This document shows, piece after piece, positions 1 through 4,904 of a DNA stretch of 5,251 nucleotides. How positions within the stretch are numbered: position 1 is the first letter of the stretch; every line of letters begins with the position of its first letter. The translations under genes were made by a program, and so were the position numbers. The DNA is from Chloroflexota bacterium (lineage in GTDB: Bacteria > Chloroflexota > Limnocylindria > Limnocylindrales > CSP1-4). Location of the stretch: assembly GCA_021785115.1 (NCBI GenBank), contig JAJYGO010000381.1:1-5251 (forward strand), read 5' to 3'. The notes under the pieces are model-generated. The model saw nothing but the letters and a program-made list of their open reading frames with translations, made no database searches and had not been told where the DNA came from.

Positions 1-119
1 CGGGGCATCTGGGTGGCTCCACGCGGGGACAGGGACCGCCCGGTTCCTGAGCTGTGCGGGAGGTTCGGCGGGGGACGCGTGCTGTCCAGTAGGCCGCTCG
101 CAGAATCCGGTGCCACGTG
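1..119. other. Left edge, no gene recognised
   Basis: I see no convincing coding signal on either strand; the plus-strand open frame starting at 13 is Arg/Pro/Ala-rich, typical of a non-coding frame in GC-rich DNA. It lies downstream of the minus-strand operon. A short imperfect inverted repeat at 32-47 (GGGACCG, two bases, CGGTTCC) could fold, but no T-run follows it on either strand, so calling it a terminator would be a guess. Confidence 0.3.
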
Positions 120-290
120 TCACCAGCCGCTCGCGCGCCGCCTCAGGCCGCCAATTGCCGCGAAGACCGCCGCGCGGAGATCATGCAGGGGCGCGAACGT
201 GCGCCCGGCAGGCGTGGCGGAGGCTTGCAGGCCCACGGCTAGGAGGAGCGTCAGCGCCTCGAGGAGCCGCGGCTCGGCCCACGCTGGCGC
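120..290 (-). other. Open frame continuing in phase after the J-protein stop
   Basis: Directly after the TAG stop of the J-domain gene, the same frame stays open for 56 codons to a TGA at 120-122. The translation has a hydrophobic stretch (LLEALTLLLAVGLQASA) and then an amphipathic, Arg-ending tail (RAAVFAAIGGLRRRASGW). There is no ATG and no clear ribosome site. The only in-frame GTG would give about 38 residues. It may be the former 3' end of the J-protein gene cut off by a nonsense change, a small coupled membrane peptide, or a chance open frame, since stops are rare at this GC content. Confidence 0.25.
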
Positions 291-659
291 CTACCAGAGC
301 GCCACCGCGTGAACGGCGAGACCGAGCGACAAGGTGACGAGCCACTGCCCGGTGCGCGTCCCGGCCAGCCACAGCCGGAACCACCCATGCGGGACCGCGA
401 CCGGCCGACGAGCACGCGCCGCGGGTGCTCGGTGGGCACTGGCCGGCGGCTGGTCCTGACGCTGGCCGGTCGAAATCCTCGGGTCCGCCGCGGGGCGACG
501 GGCCGCCGCGACGAACGCGTACGCGGCGTTGAGCTCCCGCATCGCGGCCGTTGTGCCGCCGACATCGGGATGCCGACGGCGAGCCAGACGATGGTAGGCA
601 CGGCGCACGGTTTCGGCGTCTGCATCGCGGGGCACGCACAGGACCGTGTACGGACTCAT
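291..659 (-). CDS. J-domain protein with C-terminal membrane anchor
   Basis: A 122-residue DnaJ/Hsp40-family co-chaperone. The J-domain fills residues 1-52: helix I (YTVL), helix II (AETVRRAYHRLARRR), the invariant HPD at 30-32 that stimulates DnaK ATPase in this family, and helix III (AAMRELNAAYAFV). A Pro/Ala/Arg-rich linker (about 53-95) follows, then one hydrophobic segment (about 104-121) ending at the last residue. That looks like a tail anchor holding the J-domain on the cytoplasmic face. There is no G/F region, zinc finger or substrate-binding domain, so it is not canonical DnaJ. I chose the ATG at 659 because it lies two bases after the stop of the small upstream gene and gives a standard J-domain N-terminus; an earlier in-frame start adds only an Arg/Pro tail. 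No clear Shine-Dalgarno is seen, so translation is probably coupled. Inference: it delivers DnaK clients to the operon's protease at the membrane. Confidence 0.8.
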   Translation of the reverse strand: MSPYTVLCVPRDADAETVRRAYHRLARRRHPDVGGTTAAMRELNAAYAFVAAARRPAADPRISTGQRQDQPPASAHRAPAARARRPVAVPHGWFRLWLAGTRTGQWLVTLSLGLAVHAVALW

Positions 660-661
660 CG

Positions 662-793
662 TCACAGGCGCCCGAGCGCGCGGACGAGCGCCCACGTGCC
701 GCAGGCCACGAATCCGGCGGCCAGAGCCACGACGAGCGACAGCGCTATCAGCCCGAGCAGAAGGAGTCGCAGGCCAAAGGCGACGGGCCGCAT
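662..793 (-). CDS. 43-residue single-span membrane protein in the protease operon
   Basis: A small gene not obvious from ORF length. Its ATG overlaps the protease stop in the sequence TGATG, and its TGA lies two bases before the ATG of the J-domain gene. An SD-like AAGGGG (minus strand, 801-806) sits seven bases upstream of the start. The product opens MRPVAFGLRLLLLGLIALSL and is almost wholly hydrophobic from about residue 6 to 34, with basic residues at both ends. It reads as one transmembrane helix, or possibly a cleavable signal sequence. One Cys (residue 31) lies near the end of the helix, without a clear lipobox. I know no family for it. Its tight packing between an AAA+ protease lacking membrane segments and a membrane-anchored J-protein suggests a membrane subunit or adaptor for them, which is inference. 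Confidence 0.65.
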   Translation of the reverse strand: MRPVAFGLRLLLLGLIALSLVVALAAGFVACGTWALVRALGRL

Positions 794-2172
794 CAGGCCG
801 CCCCTTCTTGCGGGCTCTCGGGGAGGGCCCGCACGGCGGCTGCGAGCGTCTCGCCGGTCAACGTGTGCTCCCGGAGGAGCACGTCGGCGAACGACACCAT
901 CGCCTCACGCCGACGTTCCAACACCGTCCTGGCCCGCGCGGTCTCCTCATCGAGCGTCACGCGTATGGCGGCGGCGCGGGCATCGAGGATCGCCGGGCCA
1001 GTCTGTCGCTCGAATGCGTCGACGGACAGGGCGCCCCAGGCGGGATCCGCGGCCGCCGCCTGGCGCGAGAGCAGGAGCTCGGTGGCACGGGCCGCGTCGC
1101 TACTTCCCCCGAGCGAACCGGAGCCGGCGACCATCTCCTCCCCCAGCGACCCCGCCAGCAGGACGGCCACGCGGGCCCGCAGCTCCTCGTCGGGGAGATC
1201 GCGCTGCGAGCCATCGTCGGGCCCGAGCTCGGTGCGCCCGCCGCGGTGATCGCCGAGGGTCACCGCCGTGATCGGCACCCCGAGCTCGAGGGCCGTCACG
1301 CAGTGCGCACTCTCGTGCAGGGCTTGCCGGCGGAGTTGGGTGGGGTTCAGGGGCGGCGTCTCGTCGATCTCGCCGTGTCGGCGGATGGCCTCGACGGTGT
1401 GGCGCCAGGTGAGGCCGCCGGTCACGCCATCCGCGAGGGCCAGCGCGAGCCCGTCATCGAAGGCACCCACGAGGTCGGCGCCCGAGCGACCGCGCGTGAG
1501 CTCGGCGACGCGCTCGACGTCGATGGGCTCGACGGTCTGGCGGCGCGCGAGCAGGTAGCGGGCGAGATCGGCCCGTTCCTGCCGGGTGGGCAGCTCGAGA
1601 CGCACGACGCGCCCGAAGCGACCCGCGCGGAGCAGGGATCGATCGAGCAGGTCGGGGTCGGAGTTCGTGCTGGCCAGATACAGCACGCGGCCGCCATCGC
1701 GCAGGCCGTCCAAGGCACTGAGCAAGGCGTACAGCACGCTCCGAGAGCGCCGGTCGTGCACGCGCGATCCGCGCTCCAGGGCGACCGCGTCGATCTCATC
1801 GATATACAGGACAGCGGGATCCGGGTGCGCGGCGAAGTGGCGCGCGAGGGCGCTCACGCGGCGCTCGGTGAGCTCGGCCGCCGTGCACTCGTAGTACGGG
1901 ACGGCGTCGCCGAGCTGGGCTCCGAAGACCCGCGCGAGATTGGTCTTGCCCACTCCCGGTGGCCCGCTCAACAGGACGCCCCGGACCAGCGAGGCCCCTG
2001 CCGTGGTGACCTGCTCGGGCGCCCGCAGCATGGCGGCCAGGCTCTCGATCTCTCGCGTGGCCCTCGCCGATCCGATGTGATCGGCGAGTGTCAGCCCGCG
2101 CACGACGACGCGGTGCGCGGCCAACCACCGTCGGACGCGCCGAGCCGATGAAGGCCGGGGGTGCTTCGTCAT
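793..2172 (-). CDS. FtsH-like AAA+ zinc metalloprotease (peptidase M41), soluble form
   Basis: A 459-residue ATP-dependent protease of the FtsH/M41 type. AAA+ part: Walker A GPPGVGKT (70-77), Walker B LYIDEIDAV (D125/E126), sensor 1 N170, second region of homology SLLRAGRFGR with arginine fingers R182 and R185, and the helical subdomain motif RGRSGADL. Peptidase part: zinc motif HESAH (286-290) with catalytic Glu287, the probable third zinc ligand D359 in SSDAARAT (FtsH has ASNDIxRAT), and the usual helical C-terminus. All catalytic residues appear present. It differs from FtsH in having no N-terminal transmembrane or periplasmic region (FtsH is usually above 600 residues), and in lacking the FVG pore-loop segment before Walker B. 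I chose ATG 2172 because GGAG lies nine bases upstream (2182-2185). ATG 2187 is possible; extension to 2379 gives low-quality sequence and runs across the divergent intergenic region. First gene of the minus-strand operon. Confidence 0.9.
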   Translation of the reverse strand: MTKHPRPSSARRVRRWLAAHRVVVRGLTLADHIGSARATREIESLAAMLRAPEQVTTAGASLVRGVLLSGPPGVGKTNLARVFGAQLGDAVPYYECTAAELTERRVSALARHFAAHPDPAVLYIDEIDAVALERGSRVHDRRSRSVLYALLSALDGLRDGGRVLYLASTNSDPDLLDRSLLRAGRFGRVVRLELPTRQERADLARYLLARRQTVEPIDVERVAELTRGRSGADLVGAFDDGLALALADGVTGGLTWRHTVEAIRRHGEIDETPPLNPTQLRRQALHESAHCVTALELGVPITAVTLGDHRGGRTELGPDDGSQRDLPDEELRARVAVLLAGSLGEEMVAGSGSLGGSSDAARATELLLSRQAAAADPAWGALSVDAFERQTGPAILDARAAAIRVTLDEETARARTVLERRREAMVSFADVLLREHTLTGETLAAAVRALPESPQEGAA

Positions 2173-2329
2173 TCGTGCAGGCTCCATACGAACCGGGTCG
2201 CCTGTACCGAAGCGCACCTGGTCGCCCCTGTCGAGGTCGTGCGTGCCGTGCATGCCCGCCGTGCGCGACGTTCCCACCGTTCGCGGCCGCTGAGCGAGGG
2301 CTGCCTTGACGGCCGCCTGTCTTCGCCGA

Positions 2330-2388
2330 CCATCGGGTGCGATGTCGCCGACAGCGCCGCGCTGAGGCCGCCAGCCCACGCACGATGG
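2330..2388 (+). repeat. Inverted repeat reaching the HTH ribosome site
   Basis: The left arm CCATCG-GG-TGCG (2330-2341) pairs with CGCACGATGG (2379-2388), giving ten base pairs with a two-base bulge. The right arm ends within the GGGAGG ribosome site of the downstream HTH gene. In RNA this stem could hide the ribosome site; in DNA it could be a binding site for a dimeric regulator. The arms are 37 bases apart, so either reading is tentative. Confidence 0.3.
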
Positions 2389-2392
2389 GAGG
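2387..2392 (+). promoter_or_regulatory. Shine-Dalgarno site deciding the HTH gene start
   Basis: GGGAGG lies seven bases before the ATG at 2400. It selects that start over the in-frame ATG at 2385 and the frame opening at 2337, both of which precede the conserved HTH sequence. Confidence 0.75.
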
Positions 2393-2399
2393 CCACGCG

Positions 2400-2642
2400 A
2401 TGCCGCGCTTCTACACGGCGGCCGAGGCGGCGGCCGATCTCGGCTACACCCGCCGCTGGGTCCTGCGGCAGATCGAACTGGGTCGACTCGTCGCGGTGGC
2501 GTTCGACGCCGGGGGCCGACGCTCGTATCGCATCCCCGAGGCCGCCCTTACCGCCTTCCGCGCCCACTACCTCCACGACGCCCGCGAGCTGCCCCGCCGC
2601 GACGAGGGCCGGCAGGACCGCGACCCTGCGCCACGCGAGTGA
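2400..2642 (+). CDS. Small helix-turn-helix DNA-binding protein (excisionase/MerR-like)
   Basis: An 80-residue protein with the classic fold of excisionase-family (HTH_17-like) and MerR-type DNA-binding domains. The opening FYTAAEAAADLGYTRRWV forms helix 1 and the start of the recognition helix (about residues 4-26). The turn LGRLVAV follows, then a wing with GGRRSYRIPEAALTAF (about 38-53). The remainder is a short charged tail rich in Arg, Asp and Pro, with no effector domain. Such proteins act as recombination directionality factors or as small transcription regulators; sequence alone does not separate these. It is divergent from the protease operon and 163 bases ahead of the next promoter, so it could regulate either. 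The integrase-like relic further right makes an excisionase origin plausible. The start is fixed by the GGGAGG site seven bases upstream. Confidence 0.8.
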   Translation: MPRFYTAAEAAADLGYTRRWVLRQIELGRLVAVAFDAGGRRSYRIPEAALTAFRAHYLHDARELPRRDEGRQDRDPAPRE

Positions 2643-2805
2643 CCTATGCGGCCGGCCCGAGGCACCCTGGGCGGGTCGTCCTTCAGGCGCGCCGCATCGT
2701 CTCGGCCCGAGCGAGTGGGTGCTCTCCGGTCCATGCCACGGGGGCTCTCGATAATCCCGCGACGGTGCGAGCGGAGGCGCCATCGCACGGTACGGCCCTC
2801 CGGGC

Positions 2806-2833
2806 TTGACAAGAACGCGTTCTCACGTAAGAG
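2806..2833 (+). promoter_or_regulatory. Putative promoter of the 191-residue protein gene
   Basis: TTGACA (2806-2811) is a perfect -35 box. A weak TAAGAG (2828-2833) follows at 16 bases and keeps the first two and the fifth positions of the -10 consensus. It points to the gene at 2928 and would give an untranslated leader of about 85-90 bases. The poor -10 may mean that an activator or another sigma factor is needed. Confidence 0.5.
2812..2823 (+). promoter_or_regulatory. Perfect 12-bp palindrome in the promoter spacer (operator)
   Basis: AGAACGCGTTCT reads the same on both strands and begins directly after the TTGACA box, inside the -35/-10 spacer, where a bound repressor would block RNA polymerase. 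The AAC-GC-GTT core resembles operators of TetR-family repressors such as KstR (AACnnGTT), although the outer bases do not fit the full KstR consensus. No TetR gene is in the window; the neighbouring HTH protein is another candidate. Confidence 0.5.
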
Positions 2834-2849
2834 AAGAGTGGACGGGAAA

Positions 2850-2889
2850 GCGGAAGGACTTCCCCTTCCCCGTTCGCTTCCCCTTCCGC
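2850..2889 (+). repeat. Pyrimidine-rich leader with 11-bp direct repeats inside an inverted repeat
   Basis: CTTCCCCTTCC occurs twice (2859-2869 and 2877-2887), 18 bases from start to start. The whole is flanked by GCGGAAGG (2850-2857) and CCTTCCGC (2882-2889), which can pair as an 8-bp stem that takes in the second copy. It lies between the putative promoter and the ribosome site of the next gene, so it would be part of the mRNA leader. It may be structural or regulatory, or only low-complexity sequence. Confidence 0.4.
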
Positions 2890-2927
2890 GCCGCCGGCGC
2901 GCCGACCGCAAACCCACGGGAGATCCG

Positions 2928-3503
2928 ATGTCCACGCTGCAGATGCCCATCGACGGCGAAATCGTCGTCCTCAACGTGCCCGCGAAGACGCGGACGGCCG
3001 TGGCGCGCACGCTCGTCCTCGAGGCCGGATTCCATCGCCGGACCGGGGTCAAGGTCCGCTGGCCCGACCGCTGGGCGACGAAGGTCGCCGCGGGCGTCGT
3101 CGCCGACGCGGAGAACCCAACGCGCTGGGCCGCCCGGCTCGCCGATATCACGCACAAGACCGCCATCGCCCGGCGCATGGCGCCCGACAGTGCCGGGGTG
3201 GACCTCGACCATCTCGGGCAGCGCCTGTTCAACGCCGAGCTGGAGGACGGCACCCTCCTGTCCGTAGATTCGGTCATCGCCTGGGTCCGGACCGCCTGGT
3301 ACCTGACGGGCCACGACAGGCACGAGGCGTGCGACACCTGCCGCCTGCTTGAGGCGAACGACGTCTGGGAATTCCTGCACGTGACGGGCACCGACGCCGT
3401 GCTCCTGCGCCTCTACCACACGGAGCTGCGGCTGGCCGAGCTTCTGCCCGCGTATCCGGTCACGCCGGGCTCCCTCCTCCACATCCGCTCGGCGGCCGCG
3501 TGA
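2928..3503 (+). CDS. Unrecognised 191-residue protein with HxxHxxCxxC motif
   Basis: I do not recognise a family. The start ATG 2928 has GGAG (2919-2922) five bases upstream. The frame is open back to 2646, but that would run through the promoter, operator and leader and adds Arg/Pro-rich low-quality sequence. The protein looks soluble: a beta-like opening (IDGEIVVLNVP), a basic middle (residues 36-85, rich in Arg, Lys and Trp) and a helical C-terminal half. Residues 129-138 read HDRHEACDTC, so H129, H132, C135 and C138 could bind one zinc ion. No signal peptide or membrane helix is seen. It appears to be a single-gene unit with its own promoter-like boxes upstream and a hairpin just downstream. 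Codon use fits the neighbouring genes (strong G/C third positions), which supports it being real. Function unknown. Confidence 0.8.
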   Translation: MSTLQMPIDGEIVVLNVPAKTRTAVARTLVLEAGFHRRTGVKVRWPDRWATKVAAGVVADAENPTRWAARLADITHKTAIARRMAPDSAGVDLDHLGQRLFNAELEDGTLLSVDSVIAWVRTAWYLTGHDRHEACDTCRLLEANDVWEFLHVTGTDAVLLRLYHTELRLAELLPAYPVTPGSLLHIRSAAA

Positions 3504-3516
3504 CGGATCAGAGCAC

Positions 3517-3542
3517 GCGGGATGGCCGCGCCATCTTCCCGC
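3517..3542 (+). terminator. Hairpin after the 191-residue protein gene
   Basis: GCGGGA (3517-3522) pairs with TCCCGC (3537-3542), and TGGC pairs with GCCA inside it, with a three-base bulge and a CGC loop. It begins 13 bases after the TGA stop. No T-run follows, so it is not a textbook intrinsic terminator, but such hairpins often end or protect transcripts in high-GC bacteria. Confidence 0.4.
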
Positions 3543-3787
3543 TCCTGGCGGTGAGGTAGTCAGACCGCAGTAGGGCGGCCAGGGGGATGGTCATAATCGC
3601 GCCCCTCCAAGAGACGCGCCCAAGGCTTGGTGCGCGGTGCACCATGGGTTCGAAACCAATCACGTTCGGCGTCCCGGGCACCGCGGCTGGCTATCGCTGC
3701 CCGCCGATAGGCACAGCGGCTCCCTTACCAGTGGGGGATTCCGGCCCGATCGGTCGCGCACGACAGTCCATGTGCGTCCGCACCAAC
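3543..3787. other. Intergenic region with two hairpins, no gene
   Basis: I find no supported gene; an open frame from 3587 overlaps the next gene's ribosome site and start and reads as non-coding. Two inverted repeats stand out: TGGTGC (3628-3633) with GCACCA (3639-3644), loop five; and CTATCG (3691-3696) with CGATAG (3705-3710), loop eight. Between them, GGTTCGAAACC near 3647-3657 resembles a tRNA T-arm, but no tRNA fold forms around it. Base composition is somewhat less GC-rich than in the protease operon. Confidence 0.35.
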
Positions 3788-3799
3788 AAGGAGAAGGAG
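3788..3799 (+). promoter_or_regulatory. Doubled Shine-Dalgarno before a GTG start
   Basis: AAGGAGAAGGAG contains two tandem AAGGAG sites. The second ends four bases before the GTG at 3804, which supports the GTG as the true start and the plus strand as the coding strand here. Confidence 0.7.
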
Positions 3800-3803
3800 C
3801 AAG

Positions 3804-4106
3804 GTGGAGCAACACCAGACCGCGCTGAACAGTGAGCAAGCTGCCGCTGTGGCCACGGCCATCGACGCCACGATCGGCTTCCGGACCCAACGAGGAGTGT
3901 GGGGCACGGCCCATCGGAACAAGCTGGCGCGCGAGCTTGTTCAGACCATGGGCGAGTTCGGCCATAAGGTTCTCGCCTGGGACGACGCCTCCATGGTCCA
4001 GGTGAAGGGCGACACTGGGGCTCTTCGGTTCCTCCGGTCTGCAATCGACTCCAAAGGCTTCAAGAAGCCAGGGGCCACGCCAACGCTGCCGGGCGCAGGA
4101 AGGTAG
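3804..4106 (+). CDS. Unrecognised 100-residue protein
   Basis: I do not recognise a family. It starts at GTG with a doubled Shine-Dalgarno just upstream. The protein looks soluble and mostly alpha-helical: an Ala-rich first helix (LNSEQAAAVATAIDATIGF), a second helix (AHRNKLARELVQTMGEFGHK), then a short beta-like piece (MVQVKGDTGALRFLRSAI). It ends in a flexible Gly/Pro tail. No signal peptide, membrane helix or metal motif is seen. Third codon positions are less strictly G/C than in the protease or the 191-residue gene, which may mean recent acquisition. A long open frame in another phase overlaps its 3' end and carries on to 4315, so the original product may have been longer and cut by a frameshift. 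The antisense frame (minus, to 3660) lacks comparable start signals. Confidence 0.65.
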   Translation: MEQHQTALNSEQAAAVATAIDATIGFRTQRGVWGTAHRNKLARELVQTMGEFGHKVLAWDDASMVQVKGDTGALRFLRSAIDSKGFKKPGATPTLPGAGR

Positions 4107-4108
4107 AG

Positions 4109-4315
4109 CGCTATCCTCCACTCATCGATGACGAAGCTGGCCCTGTCGCCGACGACAACGGAGTCGATCTCGCTGCTCGACGCATCTCCGCCGACGAGAA
4201 CCTAGTTCGCGATCACGAGCCACGAGGGCGCAGGTCGGCCCCGAGCCTCGTCGCTGTCAGCTCCCCGGGGCCGACGAACTCGCCCGATCTAATGCGCTGT
4301 GCCATTTGCGGCTAA
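4109..4315 (+). pseudogene. Protein-like open frame lacking a start, possible 3' remnant
   Basis: In the frame one base back from the preceding gene, about 68 codons run open to TAA (4313-4315). The translation has acidic, ordinary-looking sequence (RYPPLIDDEAGPVADDNG at its head) and a Cys pair at the end (CAIC). There is no ATG or GTG near its head, and the frame is already open inside the previous gene. It could be the former C-terminus of that gene after a frameshift. The minus strand here also gives protein-like sequence, so the strand is not certain and chance is possible. Confidence 0.25.
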
Positions 4316-4348
4316 CTCTGCCCCCGAGCGATCGACTCGATCGGCTCC

Positions 4349-4432
4349 ATTGTGGGAGGCCGAGGCTCCGCGGCAGACGGTGGGACGCCCCCCACCATCC
4401 GCATGTCGTTCGGCGTGAACACGTCGCCGCTC
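4349..4432 (+). pseudogene. TypA/BipA-like GTPase fragment
   Basis: Translation of 4388-4432 gives PPTIRMSFGVNTSPL. This closely matches the segment of the translational GTPase TypA/BipA family that reads roughly EPTxxMTFGVNxSPxAG after its beta-barrel domain. The match stops at SPL: the following residues (VDIRETVV) do not continue into the expected GREGKxVTSRQI in any frame. The codons before it (GSIVGGRGSAADGG) only vaguely recall the TypA lead-in. TypA has about 600 residues, so at most a scrap remains. Recalled similarity, not a search; short enough that coincidence cannot be excluded. Confidence 0.3.
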
Positions 4433-4556
4433 GTCGACATCCGGGAGACGGTCGTGTGGGTGCAGCTCTGCCACGTTTCCACTCCCTCACATCGTCCACT
4501 GTCTGGGGGCGCGTGCTCGACGACGGGGCGGATTCGTAGTCAGCGATTCCCAGTCC

Positions 4557-4736
4557 TTGCTCGGGTTCCTCGCGGAGTACCGACGCGGGCGGATGAAGAG
4601 GCGACTGCGCGAGCGGATCGGCGGCAGGCAAGCTGTCGAGCTGCAGCTGCCGCCGAGCGACTGGCTATGGCGGGTGCTGGAGCGATCCGATGGGTGGTTC
4701 GACGCCCCCACGTTGGACGCAGCGCGGCGCCGCTAG
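4557..4736 (+). other. Short open frame, possible 59-residue protein or remnant
   Basis: A frame with protein-like sequence (LLGFLAEYRRGRMKRRLRER, then LPPSDWLWRVLERSDGWFDAP) ends at TAG 4734-4736. The frame is open from 4419, but the only usable starts are TTG 4557 and ATG 4593, and neither has a ribosome site. Trp and amphipathic helix spacing look more like a real protein than the Arg/Pro-rich shadow frames around it. It may be the end of a decayed gene. I recognise no family. Confidence 0.25.
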
Positions 4737-4763
4737 GTCTGCGGGAGATAGGCTGAGGTGCGC

Positions 4764-4904
4764 ATGGCGGTTTCCCGGGGCGACGGCTCGATCCAGCGTC
4801 GCGGCCGGCCAGCGCTGTCTCGGCGCGGTCGTAGGCGGGCACGAGATGGAGCACCCACCGGGCGCGTGTTCCATGGGCGGTACCACGCGCGTCCCCGTGC
4901 GTGA
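4764..4904 (+). pseudogene. Broken N-terminus of a tyrosine integrase
   Basis: ATG 4764 has a good ribosome site (GAGGTG, 4755-4760). The product begins MAVSRGDGSIQRRGRP, the typical opening of phage or ICE tyrosine integrases, whose AP2-like N-terminal domain starts with RGxGSIxxR. Normally a Trp-containing strand and GRVxxGxxxxR-like sequence follow. Here the frame turns Arg-rich and stops after 46 residues. A neighbouring frame gives GQRCLGAVVGGHEMEH and the original frame later gives GRVFHGRYHARP. Both would fit successive pieces of that domain after two small frameshifts. The core-binding and catalytic domains (R...HxxR...Y) are absent. If intact as read, it is instead an unknown 46-residue peptide. 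Confidence 0.35.

Larger units (their letters stand above)
2173..2399. promoter_or_regulatory. Divergent intergenic region between protease operon and HTH gene
   Basis: This 227-bp gap separates the protease start (minus strand) from the HTH gene start (plus strand), so promoters for both probably lie here. I see no strong pair of hexamers. A TTGACG on the plus strand at 2306-2311 lacks a good partner at 17 bases. Four copies of CGTGC lie within 2238-2264, around a GCATGC palindrome. Divergence from a small DNA-binding protein is a usual arrangement for a regulator acting on its neighbour, but that is inference. Confidence 0.4.

Noticed and set aside
646..2151. 501-codon plus-strand open frame opposite the protease gene
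   Set aside because: It mirrors the codons of the M41 protease, which carries a full set of AAA+ and zinc-protease motifs; the mirror frame has no recognisable motif and no ribosome site.
2173..2379. N-terminal extension of the protease to an earlier start
   Set aside because: The extra 69 residues are Arg/Gly-rich with no domain or membrane helix, cover the divergent intergenic region and lack a good ribosome site, whereas ATG 2172 has GGAG at nine bases.
2646..2927. Upstream extension of the 191-residue protein
   Set aside because: It would run through the TTGACA box, the palindrome and the repeated leader, and the added residues are Arg/Pro-rich; ATG 2928 has its own ribosome site.
2823..3482. 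219-codon minus-strand frame opposite the 191-residue gene
   Set aside because: Composition is that of an antisense shadow (Gly, Arg, Val, Asp runs); the plus strand has promoter, ribosome site and hairpin.
3570..3665. tRNA gene around the GGTTCGAAACC core
   Set aside because: The T-stem has a mismatch in either register, and no acceptor or anticodon stem forms at the proper distance on either strand.
3587..3835. 82-codon plus-strand open frame before the 100-residue gene
   Set aside because: It overlaps the doubled Shine-Dalgarno and GTG start of that gene in another frame and has no ribosome site or coding character of its own.
4110..4213. Minus-strand protein-like sequence (VGGDASSSEIDSVVVGD)
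   Set aside because: There is no start codon and a stop directly upstream; the Asp/Val alternation is expected from antisense GAC/GTC codons. The opposite strand is at least as plausible.
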